Source of the DNA: Eutreptiella sp. 'Long Island Sound 2002'
Taxonomy: Eukaryota; Euglenozoa; Euglenophyceae; Eutreptiales; Eutreptiaceae
Direction of reading: 5' to 3'
DNA: 64,000 bases
NCBI GenBank assembly: GCA_964036045.1
Contig: OZ038381.1
Coordinates: forward strand, 121,337,843 to 121,401,842
Part shown: positions 48,300 to 57,917 of the stretch, piece after piece
How the letters are laid out: each line of letters starts with the position of its first letter
How positions within the stretch are numbered: the first letter of the stretch is position 1
Notes under the pieces: generated by a model
What the model saw: only the letters and a program-made list of their open reading frames with translations
Told to the model about the DNA's origin: nothing
The model's database searches: none
Position numbers and translations under genes: made by a program

Positions 48300-48980
48300 T
48301 CGCGCCAGATTCAAACGGCCACTGATCCCCTGTACACGAAGGGTACAAGGTGGGGCGGCATCTTCAACGTGGCATGGCCAAGCCTGAACCGGCCACCCGA
48401 TCCAGGCGACAGAGCTGCGGTGTACGCGGTGATTCTGACGGGCAATGGGGGTCAAGAAGGTCCTCAGCTTCCTCACATTGTACTATGGGCGCAAAGAGTT
48501 GTGCAAGGCCTCTCTACGAAGTACCCAGGTCTGTTCTTGGTGAAGGTTGGGTACGTCCGGGCAACGTCGGATCAGCCACAACTATGGCATCGGGATCTGC
48601 CGCGGGAGTTGCAAACCGTTGGGGTCGAGCACGTCTTCTCCTGCTTCATGCGTGTGAATCTGGACTGCCCAATGGACGGCGGCGAGAACATGTTCGTGTA
48701 CGGTTGTGGCTCTGGTGTTCCCTATCCGTGGGGCGAGGTCTCGATGAGTATGATGGTGGGCGACCTGTGGATCCTCAGCAGTTACGTCATTCACCATGGT
48801 CGGGCTATCCCGAGAGATGCGCCCGCTGGATCAACCCGTATCATCGCCTTTGCCGCCATTGCCACGCGCCGCGTCGACTATGAGACAACAGTGACGACCA
48901 TCCCGCCACCGTGGGCTGAAGCCCCCACGCAACAACTGTCGCCACCGTACCCGAAGGCCGTGCACTGTACAGTAGCGTAA
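48300..48980 (+). CDS. 2-oxoglutarate/Fe(II) dioxygenase-like gene 2
   Basis: The frame reads about WGGIFNVAWPSLNRPPDPGD, RAAVYAVILTGNGGQ, YPGLFLVKVGYVRATSDQPQ, then LWHRDLP with the H-x-D iron pair, FSCFMRVNLDCPMDGGENMF, VGDLWILSSYVIHHGRAIPR (distal His) and GSTRIIAFAAIAT (2OG-binding Arg). The first ATG in frame is 48369, but the similarity with the segment at 51870-52050 starts earlier (GGTGGGGCGGCATCTTCAAC), where it directly follows X1. So the complete gene may be X1 plus this domain. Family known: double-stranded beta-helix oxygenases using 2OG and O2. The substrate is not deducible. Confidence 0.65.
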   Translation, partial: SRQIQTATDPLYTKGTRWGGIFNVAWPSLNRPPDPGDRAAVYAVILTGNGGQEGPQLPHIVLWAQRVVQGLSTKYPGLFLVKVGYVRATSDQPQLWHRDLPRELQTVGVEHVFSCFMRVNLDCPMDGGENMFVYGCGSGVPYPWGEVSMSMMVGDLWILSSYVIHHGRAIPRDAPAGSTRIIAFAAIATRRVDYETTVTTIPPPWAEAPTQQLSPPYPKAVHCTVA

Positions 48981-49055
48981 TGCACTCGCGCGGTGAAGGC
49001 CGACCCGCCAGCGAATTGTTTCGCCTGTGACAACCGTCCTTGATGTGCTGTACAT

Positions 49056-49283
49056 GTGGATCCACTCTGTGCAGATTGTAAGCGGGATTTTGGGGAGGAT
49101 GGGCCTACTATGGAGGCCGCGCCTGCAGAGATGGCAGCCGAGGGAGCAGAGGAAGCCGATGAGGGGATGCAACAGATTTTGGAGGAGGATCTGTGCACGT
49201 TTGCGGCTCTGGTGATGATGCCCGTGGACCAAACAGTGCTGTACACCACCCATCGCCCAGGGCCACCCTTGGTACCTGTATGA
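49056..49283 (+). CDS. small acidic ORF with CxxC, possible last exon of the dioxygenase gene
   Basis: The frame begins DPLCADCKRDFGEDGPTMEA and continues EGAEEADEGMQQILEEDLCT and HRPGPPLVPV before a stop at 49283. It lies 75 bp after the dioxygenase stop in the same direction. An acceptor-like CTCTGTGCAG ends at 49076, but the coding-like reading starts just before it, so the relation is unclear. Confidence 0.35.
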   Translation: MDPLCADCKRDFGEDGPTMEAAPAEMAAEGAEEADEGMQQILEEDLCTFAALVMMPVDQTVLYTTHRPGPPLVPV

Positions 49284-49484
49284 AAGGTAGTTTTGTTCAT
49301 CATAAATGGTTTCATGAAATATGAACGGTTTTTGCTCTTGCTAGGGTACCCATGGGCCATTTTCGTTCAGAATTGGGGGGGTTCGGTCAATTCCCTTGGG
49401 GTGAGATTTTTCTGTCCGCCAGGGGTTTTTTGGAAAAATTGCCATTTTTGCTAGTTTTTGAAAATTATGAAAACATCCTCCCCT

Positions 49485-49590
49485 GTTCATAATTCGTTTC
49501 ATAATTCAGTTCATAATTCATTTGTCGTTTTATGAACGCGCTGAGCGTTTTATGAACACGTTTTATGAACGCATTTCATGAACAGCTGCA
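49485..49590. repeat. TTATGAACG / CATAATTCG array (3' side of the minus-strand gene)
   Basis: TTCATAATTCGTTTCATAAT, CGTTTTATGAACGCGCTGAG and CGTTTTATGAACACG. The same units fill the intron at 50070-50216. Confidence 0.85.
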
Positions 49591-49676
49591 CAAGCACACA
49601 AAAATCGCTTAGGCTTCAATCTTTCCTGTACTTGCTTGTCCTTGCTTGTCCTTGCTTGTTCATGCCGCCCTACACC

Positions 49677-50698
49677 TCAGGGCTGAGGTCTGTTGGGTGC
49701 TCCCAAAGGGCGGCCGTGGCCTAGGTCTCGCCCCCATCTGGGGCCTGGGCATGGGTTTAGGCAGGTGGTTGGGCTGCGGGTTTGGCCGAGGGATGCGCTG
49801 GGGCATCCACCTCCACTTTTGCGAGTCACCAAATAGCGACGATGACTGTTCGCATCCGACCGCGTTGTCCTCCGAGCAGCAATGCCATTCCAGTGCTTGG
49901 CGGTGTTGTCACGCACGGCCTCGTTGAGACTGCTCCCCACTTGGGGAGCCAAGCTCATGCCCAGCACCCGCCGGAGCCACGGCTGGTCCCCACCAAGGAG
50001 GACCGCGGACGGCACCCAGCTGTCGCACCAGTAAAATTTTTGGCAGTCAATGATGGACTGCAAGACCTGTGTGTAAAAGGTGTTCATAATTCGTGTTCAT
50101 AAAACGCGTTCATAATTCATAAATGGGCAGCACGGCGTTTTATGACGGCAGTTCTCGAATTATGAACGCGCGAATTATGAACAACCCTTGAACACCAAAA
50201 TGCAGACTACAAACCTGTAGCACTTGAGCCCAAAATTTGCCCAGGGCAACCATATCCTTGTCCCCTGTGACGGCCATGCCGATGACCCATAGGAAGGCGG
50301 GTGTGCGAGCCTTTACCCCATGGTTCAAAAGCCCCACCGATAGCTGTGACCAACTGCCACCGGAGCAAGGATACCCGTCACCCCGCACCACAAAGGAGGG
50401 GGCGGCTGCAGTCAATGGACTGGCACAATGCCGGCCGGGATTGCACGTATTGTGCCCACAACCGCAGAGGCCAGCAGCAACTCGACGATGGGGGGTCGGC
50501 ACATTCCACCGGGGGGGACAACGCAAGCGGAGCGGTCAATGACTTCCACGTTGTGTCAAATTGGTCCCGTGTGGGGATGGACCATGGGAAGGGCAGTTCC
50601 GTGCGGGCGGTGTAGGCGTCGCCCCGGCGGGTGATGTACTCCGACAACACCCGAAAGCCAGACCGGGGTGCACCCAACTCCAGAAGGAGCCCTATCAT
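49677..50698 (-). CDS. unknown minus-strand gene with one repeat-filled intron
   Basis: Exon 1 (about 50698-50217) reads LGAPRSGFRVLSEYITRRGD, AYTARTELPFPWSIPTRDQF, then in another frame after a G7 run GHNTCNPGRHCASPLTAAAP, SFVVRGDGYPCSGGSWSQLS, VGLLNHGVKARTPAFLWVIG and GKFWAQVLQ. The donor GTTTGTAG and acceptor TTACACACAG fuse it in phase to exon 2: VLQSIIDCQKFYWCDSWVPS, AVLLGGDQPWLRRVLGMSLA, SLNEAVRDNTAKHWNGIAAR. No family is recognised. Both the intron and the region past the 3' end carry the TTATGAACG repeat, the same arrangement seen in the PiggyBac elements. The frame change at the G-run may be a mutation or a sequencing error. Confidence 0.5.
50070..50216. repeat. TTATGAACG palindrome array inside the minus-strand intron
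   Basis: Read on the minus strand: GTTCATAATTCGCGCGTTCA, CATAATTCGAG, CATAAAACGCCG and GAATTATGAACGCGTTTTAT, between the intron's donor and acceptor. Confidence 0.8.
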
Positions 50699-51866
50699 GG
50701 GGTGCGTCGCTAGAAGGTGTGCGCAGAAACCCCCCCCTTTTGGGTACCACTAGAACCACGATGTGCACGCGTTTGCAATGCCTAAGGGTCACTGTAGGAG
50801 TTCCTATGATGGTCGTAAGTCCAAAGCGAGCCTAGGTTGTGACGGGCCACACGCTATGTTGAATTTCCAAAAATGACCAAAAGCGCATAAAGGTGGGTTC
50901 TAGCAGGGGTTCTATCGTAGAAAGGGGGGTTCTGGCAGGGCTTCCAGCAGGGTTCCAGCACAAAAAGGGGGTTCCAACAAGGTTCTAGCAGAGGGCTCCA
51001 GCGCAGAAAGGGGTTCCACCAAGGGGTTCCAGCAAGGGTTCCAGCGCCTTTGTTTCACATTTGTTGCCTTGCCTTTCAGCCCAGATGCCTTTGTCGGCCC
51101 CCTTGGTCGACTGGACCAAGACTGCCCGGGCTGCCCTGGGCACTGGGGGCTATGCGGGCCCCGATGGGTTGGGCTACACCGACCTCGCCGCCCACCCCGA
51201 CACCAACGTGGCGATCCCCTCGGGCAGCACCATGCCCACATCCGCCTTAACCGCCCCCTCCTCTCCGCCGACAGGCTGCCCTGCGCCCCCACCGACTGGC
51301 TGCAAGCGGTCTTGGAGAAGGACCCCGAGGGGCCGATCACGCAGGTCCGGTTGCATGCCGACGACGTGGATGATGTCATCCAAGCCTGCACCGGGCAGGC
51401 GAACCCCACCGTCAACAGGACGCAAGGGTGTCATGTGGGGACGGAGGGCACCACGCTCCTCTTCGCCGCCCACAAGCCCAGCATGAAGAAGGCTGGGAAG
51501 GACAAGTACCTTTTCAAGCACCCCCACCTTGACACCCTCCGCTACGTGGTGGACAGCAAGCCCGCCATGGCCCTGCCCAACTACTCCCTCGCCAGCCACT
51601 CCCCCTACGGTTGAAAGCCGGAGCTCGTGGGGTTGACTACGCCAAAGCTGATGGAGAGCGAGGACGCGGTCTTGCCCCTCCCCATGTGCCACGCCATGCC
51701 GCTCATTGGGACAAGCGAACCGGTGAAGCAGGTGGACATCTTCGGGGAACGGAACGAGGACCTCTCGGAGTTGGGTCGGACGGGGCACGTGTTCAAGGAG
51801 GAGTTCATGGCGAAGGATGGCGACATGGTGGCGAACATGAAGATCGAGGCGGAGAACGTGGGTTAG
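50699..51866 (+). mobile_element. repeated segment X1, copy 2 (degenerate)
   Basis: The leader and GGTTCCAGCA array (50890-51045) match copy 1. The coding part starts LSAPLVDWTKTARAALGTGG, shifts frame near 51250, meets TGA at 51612-51614 where copy 1 has TGG, and continues VKQVDIFGERNEDLSELGRT to MKIEA at about 51850. It then runs without interruption into a 180-bp stretch matching 48340-48530 (dioxygenase gene 2), then into the X3 tail. Confidence 0.75.
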
Positions 51867-52920
51867 AGGTGGGGCGGCATCTTCAACCAGGCATGGCCAA
51901 GCCCAAACCCGCCACCCGATCCAGGCGACAGGGCTGCCCTGTACGCGGTGATTCCGACGGGCAATAGGGGTCGAGAAGGTCTTCAGCTTCCTCACTTTAC
52001 TTTGGGCGCAAAGAGTTCTGCAAGGCCTCACTACGGAGTACCCAGGCGGAAGATGTGAGTGGCTGACGTCATTGACGTCGAGGAGCAGGACGAGCCCCCC
52101 ACCCCCTCGGCCCGGAAGCGGAAAGGCCGCCCCCCCCCAAGGGGACACCGAGCCCCCCCCCCCCCCTGAAAGCCCCGCGTACGGCCAACCCGGCAAAGCG
52201 GGCGGACCGGGCGGAGCCGGCGGCGGGGCAGGGGCAGAGGGGGGCTGTGCACGAGTGGGTGGAGCACCAGCAGCAGCTGCAGCGGGCGGGGGCGTGGGAG
52301 GTGCGCGCGATCAGCGCCGGGCCGCCGACCGCAACCTCGAGGCCCACCTGTCCAGGGCCAACGAGGACAAGCGAGACGCCAAGTCGCGGTTGGTGGACGT
52401 CACCAAGGAGCGGGACTGCCTGGCCACCACGGTGAAAATTCTTGAGCGCGACCTGGCGACGGCGCGCAAGGCAAAGCCACCGGCACAGGCAGCACAGGCG
52501 GGGGAGGGGCCTGACCGTGCCGAGGCCCCCCCGGGTGACAGGGCGGGGGGGGGGGGAGTGCCGCCGGTGTCCAGTACCTTCTGGCCGGTGCACAGGCCTG
52601 GCATGCCCAGGCTGAGGCATGCGCCGGCCAGATGTCGGCGATGTCCACCGGCCTGCCGATGGCCATAATGGCCAGTGGCCAGCGGGCCGATGTGGACAGC
52701 GTGGCCCCTGACGCCCCCAGGGTGAGTGCCGCACTGGAGGGGGTGCGCCGGCAGTACCCCCCCCACCGCCACACGTTGGCCGCCATGGACCCCTCTTTTG
52801 TGGAGGCGGTGGCGGAGCAGAGCTCCCAGGGCTCCGCTGGCCGGGGCTCTGCTCCAGGGAGTCGGGGGGGGGGGGGGCGTAGCTCACCCTTTAACTTTGG
52901 GACCACCTGTCCCTTCTAAC
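51867..52920 (+). pseudogene. chimeric tail: dioxygenase N-terminal fragment, X3 linker and coiled-coil ORF
   Basis: 51870-52050 matches 48340-48530 and 52058-52160 matches 46645-46757. After it the frame has AYGQPGKAGGPGGAGGGAGA, then DRNLEAHLSRANEDKRDAKS, DVTKERDCLATTVKILERDL and ATARKAKPPAQAAQAGE, a predicted coiled coil of about 60 residues. Poly-C runs (for example 52150-52166) change frame several times. No catalytic domain is kept. It seems to be a decayed mosaic of at least three mobile-gene segments. Confidence 0.5.
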
Positions 52921-53556
52921 CTCCACGAATGTTATTTGTACATTTTTATATATTCCTTTGGCTCCCACGCGTAGAACGCATATCACGAAATTTTCTTGCG
53001 TTTTTGCTTTTATCATTGTTTTGTGCTTCCGGGGGGTTTTTGAGGGTGCCCGACGCGATGGAACTATCCGTTTAGCTCAATTCAACTATTTTTGAGGAGA
53101 GAATCACAATTGCCTCCTGCCTCTGCCTCCGTCTTGGTGCTACCCATGCTGCGTGTGTTGCGCGTCCTGCGCGTTTCGGTCCCGTGCCTCTGAGTCTGCC
53201 TCTGGAAGTCTTCGTACGCGTTCTACGCGTTCTGCAGGCGCTAATTCCTTCACGCCTATAATCCAGCACTTGCTTTTTGTTTTTTGGTGTTTTTTTGCCA
53301 TGCTTGCACCCGTGTAGTCTGCCACACACTTGCACCGGTTCCCAATAGATCTCAAATGTGCGTATTCGAATGACAATTGCCTCCTGCCTATGCCTTTGCC
53401 TTGGTGCTATGCTGCCCACGTGTGTTGGGTGTTTTGCGTGTTGTCATTTTCTGCTTTTGACGCTGCCTCTGGAGCCGTTGTACGCGTGCTACGCGCTCTG
53501 CAGCATGTTTTCGCCACCCCATTGTTAGGCCGCTTTGCCTTTATGGTGCAGGAGCC

Positions 53557-56312
53557 ATGCGTGCACCCTTGTACCCCGGCACACATTCTCAATGGTTGCA
53601 GAAAGGTCAGAAGCTGGGAGAGTGGAAACATCCGGAGAAACCAAAGCACAACGCCTTCGTTGTCTTTCAAATTAAACAAGCCACGAGTATGTGTGTGTGT
53701 CTTCGTTTTCGTCTCGCTTCTCGCCTTGCACCGTTGTCCCCCTCCCCCCCTTATGTCGCAGCGGGGTGGCATGCCGGATGGGTCAATCGGACGAAGAAAG
53801 GGGCCAAGGACCGGAAGGACAAAGAATTTTGGTTGACAAACCTCGCAACGTATCAGGTGTACCAGGTTCAAGGGTTCGCAGTTAGGTATTTTTCGTGAGC
53901 ACTATTTCGCGCTGCCTTTTGTCCTCCACCAATTACCCTTGCACCCTTTTACAGGTGAAGGCCCCGAAGGGAAAGCCACACGCGCCACATGTGGTGCAAG
54001 ACGTTCGGAACAAGAAGGATGGCTTTTTGAACTACAAAAAGGTGTTCTATGTGTTCTGCGCGTTTTATTCGTTCCCTTTTTCGTTGCCTCTGGATGCCTT
54101 TGGTTGTGTGCTGCGCGTTTTGCGCGTTTCGTACAGTTGCCACCGTTTTTGCCTCTGGGTTGCCTCCATGTGTCTTACATGTTCTGCGTGTTCTACAGAT
54201 CCCCCGCGACCGGCTGTGGACGTGGATCCAAGATGACGAGACCACGGGGAGTTCGGGAGAGGAGGATGAGTCATCGAACGAAGAAGAGGAGGCAGCCGAG
54301 GAGGAGCAGGAGGAGATGTACAAAGAAGGCAGTGATGCTGGGATTGCGATCAAGGAGGAGGAGAATGAGCCCTCCCTGGCCCAACGGCCCCCCGGAGCAC
54401 TCACTTGGAGGTAGCCCGCATGGCCGCACAACCAAAGGGGACACCTGCCAAGGCGAAGCCAAAGGTGAGACCACAGCCGGAGGAACTGTCCAAGAAGGAG
54501 AAAGAAAAGGCACACGGAAAGAGTCCACCCAAGAAGAAGAGCAAGGGCAAGCAGAACTTGGAGGAGAAGCCCAAGCATGTGCATTACACAGTGGAAGGCG
54601 AACCACACAGCAAGATGCCCACAGCTGCAACCCGAGGGGAGAAGTACCAAGCCGGGGCCGCCTATGACAATGATCTGCAGGTCATGCAGCGCACACTGGA
54701 GTCGGAATACGATGTGTCACTCGGACGAGTATGCCAACACTACAAAGTGTGTTTGGCCCAGGAAACACAAGCCCGCAGCGAATTGGGCCTTGCGCTGCTT
54801 TTGGTGACTGACGTGCGGGCGTACAGTGTCCAGATGGTCCTCCGATGTGGCACACAGAATGCACAACGCACGGCCGCTGCCAGAGAACTGTTTGAGGAGC
54901 GATACCGCAGCAGCACACCCCGCCAAGTTGCAACCGGGTTGATCAACAGGGTGTCCGTGTGCACGAACTGTGTAGGGGCCCCGGACTGGCCTACGGGCTT
55001 TGGTGACCCCGCAGTTGCAGACCTGCTGTTGGCGAAATTGAAGGGGGAGCCCCCTTCAGCAGGATACCGAGCACGGCGCAGCATGGACCAATTGAGTGCG
55101 TTCGGTGCGGAGGACATTGTCGACGTGCCCACTAACGCTTTGCAGGTGCACTGCATGTGTTGCGTGTTGCCTCTCTGACGCCTCCTGTCCAGCGTGCCGC
55201 GCGCTTTCCGCGCTCTGCGCGTGCTACCTGTTCCCGATGTTGTGCCTCTTCGTTGCCTCTGGGTGTGCCTTCCCGTGTTGCACGCGCTTTGCGTGGTCTT
55301 AAGAGGAGAAGCTCTCGCGCACGGTCCGTATGGCGGGCCTCATGGCCTACACCCTAACGGAGGACACAGGGGTCGACCTGCCCGACACAGGCGCATCGGC
55401 ACTCGTGAGGACGAAGGATGCAAAGAGGCAGCGGTTGTGCATTCCTGTTCTGGGCGTTGTGGCACGGGTCTTTCCACTTGCCTCTGGCGTTGCCTCCTGT
55501 CTGCTTTGCGCGTCCTACGCGTTCTACGCGGTGTGCACGTTAGATTTTGTTACTTCCTCTGGAAGCGCCTTCCCATATTTTAGCTGTTTTGCGCGCTCTA
55601 CATGTTTTGCAGACAAGCTGGGGGGGGGGCGCAGCAGTATGGGTATGAGTCGCGGTACGAGTACCAGCCAAAGAAGACGGATCCGGAAACGATGCCTTCG
55701 AGCTCCTGGAGCCTCCCGTATGGGTCCGACCCGTACAAGTACCAGCCACCCGCGTACCCGCTGCCGCCCACGTATCCTCCACCACCGCACCCGACCCCGC
55801 CGCCGCCGCCACCGCCCCCACCCCCACCACCGCTACCGCTGCCGCGGGGACCTGAGGGGCAGCCACCACCACCGTCAGAGCCCGGGTAGCAGCATGGCAG
55901 GCCGGAGATGGGACCCCCACACACGGAAGGTGCACATGTGCGCGTTGCATATTACAATAATAGTACTATGCGTTCCAGGGGATTTGCATGTAGCCTCCGG
56001 TTGTGCCTCTACATGTAGGCCCTGTGTTCTCCGCGTTCTGCGCGTTCCACACGTGTTCGGTTTGCTGCCTCTCGGCTTGCCTCTGGAGGTGGGTTGGATG
56101 TGTCACGCGTTTTGCGTGTTCTGCAGCACCACATCAAAACGGAGCCGGAGGAGGAGTCAACCCCGCCAGAGGATCCACCCCAGGAGCCGAAGGTAGCCGA
56201 GCAACACAGCGCTGGGGCGGCGAAGAGCGATGCGGAGATGGGACAGCAGCCCCCGGAGGAAGCCGCAGCGGCGGAAGAGGAGATGGAGAAAGACGAGATA
56301 GTGCAAATTTAG
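53557..56312 (+). pseudogene. E3 companion protein gene (multi-exon, two or more indels)
   Basis: Exons: 53557-53686, 53762-53856, 53955-54041, 54199-55145, 55306-55434, about 55615-55928, 56127-56312. The first three have exactly the lengths of E2 (130, 95, 87). Product: HSQWLQKGQKLGEWKHPEKP, WHAGWVNRTKKGAKDRKDKE, DRLWTWIQDDE, an acidic run, a Lys-rich linker, CQHYKVCLAQE, CGTQNAQRTAAARELFEERY, SVCTNCVGAPDWP, MAGLMAYTLTED, a Pro-rich stretch (P12) and an acidic end with IKTEPEE. Exon 4 needs one extra base at the C6 run (54386-54391). The donor after 55434 has lost a G. The G-run at 55619 also shifts frame. Otherwise closely parallel to E2. Confidence 0.7.
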
Positions 56313-56410
56313 TAAATCGGTCCGACCTAAGTTGGAGCAGCCCAGGCAGCATATTTTCAAACACACGGTTTTTCGGATGGGCATGGGGTTGGGGATGCGC
56401 ATGGGGATGA

Positions 56411-56480
56411 ATGGCCCGACCCCGATGAGGTACGCGGCAGACAAACCTCACAACCCCTCTTCTTTTCCAGGCCATTGCCG
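56411..56480 (+). pseudogene. WPDPDE Pro-rich piece (E3)
   Basis: The frame GAA TGG CCC GAC CCC GAT GAG reads EWPDPDEVRGRQTSQPLF, matching the E1 and E2 pieces at 31450 and 36517. No start or stop context. Confidence 0.55.
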
Positions 56481-56941
56481 TTGGCCTAGCAAGCACACTC
56501 ACAACCAACCCCACAGCGGTGGCATCGGCAGGGGGCGCTTCCATTAGGGCACCGCTGAACACGGTTTTTTTGGACACCTTTATTTATTGCGTTGTGAATA
56601 CTTTTTCCACGTTCGGAGGAATGGTGGCGGCTGCGACCGCTGGCTTGCGTGGACCATGCAGGGTGCACGTACACCGTTTCAAGCAAGCAACAATCGAATT
56701 GTTCGTGCTGCCGCCCCCATTGACCCATCCCTATGGCCCCTTGCCCAGCCCCTCCTCTGTTACCCCACCCGCAACGTGTCCTGTGTGTGTTTCGTGTTGT
56801 ACGCGCTCTACGTGTCCACTTCTGGTGCTGCCTCTGGAGGTCGTGGTACGCGTTCTGCGTGTGTTGCGCGTTCTGCGCGTTCGGCCCCTGCTGCCTCTGC
56901 TGTTGCGTCTCAAACTGCTACTGGTGTGTTGCGTGTTCTAC

Positions 56942-57078
56942 AGTGTCTCACTTCTCAACAATCTTCTTTTGTGAAGCCACCAAAATTTCAGCCACGGCTG
57001 TACGACCATAGGCTCCCACGGGAGGACTGTGCGGCGGATATCCAGGAGGATGAGGAGGATGAGGAAGATGAGGAGTAG
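56942..57078 (+). pseudogene. transposase deletion remnant (E3)
   Basis: After an acceptor (GTGTTCTACAG, ending 56942) the frame reads KPPKFQPRLYDHRLPREDCA, ADIQEDEEDEEDEE and stops. The first half matches the E2 transposase start (SLPVEDCAANI) and the second its acidic C-terminus. Everything between, about 470 codons including all catalytic residues and the finger, is deleted in frame. Confidence 0.75.
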
Positions 57079-57110
57079 TGTGGTGGAGTGGGGGGCTTGA
57101 ACGAGACGGT

Positions 57111-57205
57111 CATGGAGGCAGAGGCCTCTGCCATCCCTACCCATGGGACCAGTGCGAACCCTAGGGGACAACCGCGTAGGCTGGATACCCAACTGTGAGG
57201 ACGCG
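57111..57205 (+). repeat. conserved 3' block of E elements (E3 copy)
   Basis: See the E1 copy at 32381. Here too it follows the transposase stop at once, despite the deletion. Confidence 0.9.
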
Positions 57206-57734
57206 GCCCCTCCTCGATGTGCGCTCGTGTGCAAAGCCACGTGCTGCGCGTTCTGCGCGTTCCGGTATTTCACGTGCCTCTGGAGGCACGTGTTCGGCGT
57301 GCTGGGCGTTCTATGCGTGTTACTTGGTCTGTGCGTGTTGTGCGCGTTGTGCGCGCTCTACGCGTTCTCAAAACCTTACGTGCAACACCGTTGGCCATAA
57401 AAGCGCGCCTCCGGCTAGAACCGTACAGACGGTAGACAAAGGAATATGAACGTATGTACAAATATCCTCCCCCCCCCCCAAGCATGGGCAGTTTGACCGA
57501 CATGTGGGGCACCCCCCCCCCCCACTTTGCGAAATTTTCTTCAGCACTGTTTGTATTTTATTTGGGGTATCCTATGCCCCTTGATCTAATACACTGCTGA
57601 CTATGTGTCAGCCGGAATGATGACCATTGAACTGGGTGTCTGGTAACCCATGAACTCCATCCTGTGCTTGCTTTGTGAGGGCCAACGAGGGCAAAAGGAT
57701 GAGTCAAATTTTCTCTTCTGCGGAAATTCTCTGA

Positions 57735-57840
57735 CAGTCACGTGAATTTGGTACGAAATTCTTACGAATTTCACATTGCCCCAACATTCGTACGAATTTC
57801 GGACGTATTTCTGTGAATTCCACTAGATTCCCACAAAATT
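57735..57840. repeat. CGTACG palindrome array 4
   Basis: GTGAATTTGGTACGAAATTC, ACATTCGTACGAATTTCGGA and TTTCTGTGAATTCC. It ends about 75 bp before the transposase-like copy 2. The stretch 57448-57730 has poly-C runs and no supported gene. Confidence 0.85.
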
Positions 57841-57917
57841 TAGTTGTCTGGGGCAGGGGGTTGTTAGAAACCTGCGATAAATGCCTCCCCCATTCCATAG
57901 GTCTTGTACCTCACACC

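Larger units (their letters stand above)
52954..57443 (+). mobile_element. PiggyBac-like element E3 (stand-alone, transposase deleted)
   Basis: Left end TCCTTTGGCTCCCACGCG (52954), right end GGTAGACAAAGGA (ending 57443), ATAT on both sides (52950-52953 and 57444-57447). 4490 bp. It keeps the companion gene, the Pro-rich exon-like piece, the conserved 3' block (57111-57205) and subterminal repeats, but the transposase is reduced to a joined N- and C-terminal scrap. The left ends of E3 and E2 share CCCACGCGTAGAACG / CCACGCGCAGAACG and GGGGGGTTTT. It is a non-autonomous derivative of the E2 type. Confidence 0.88.
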
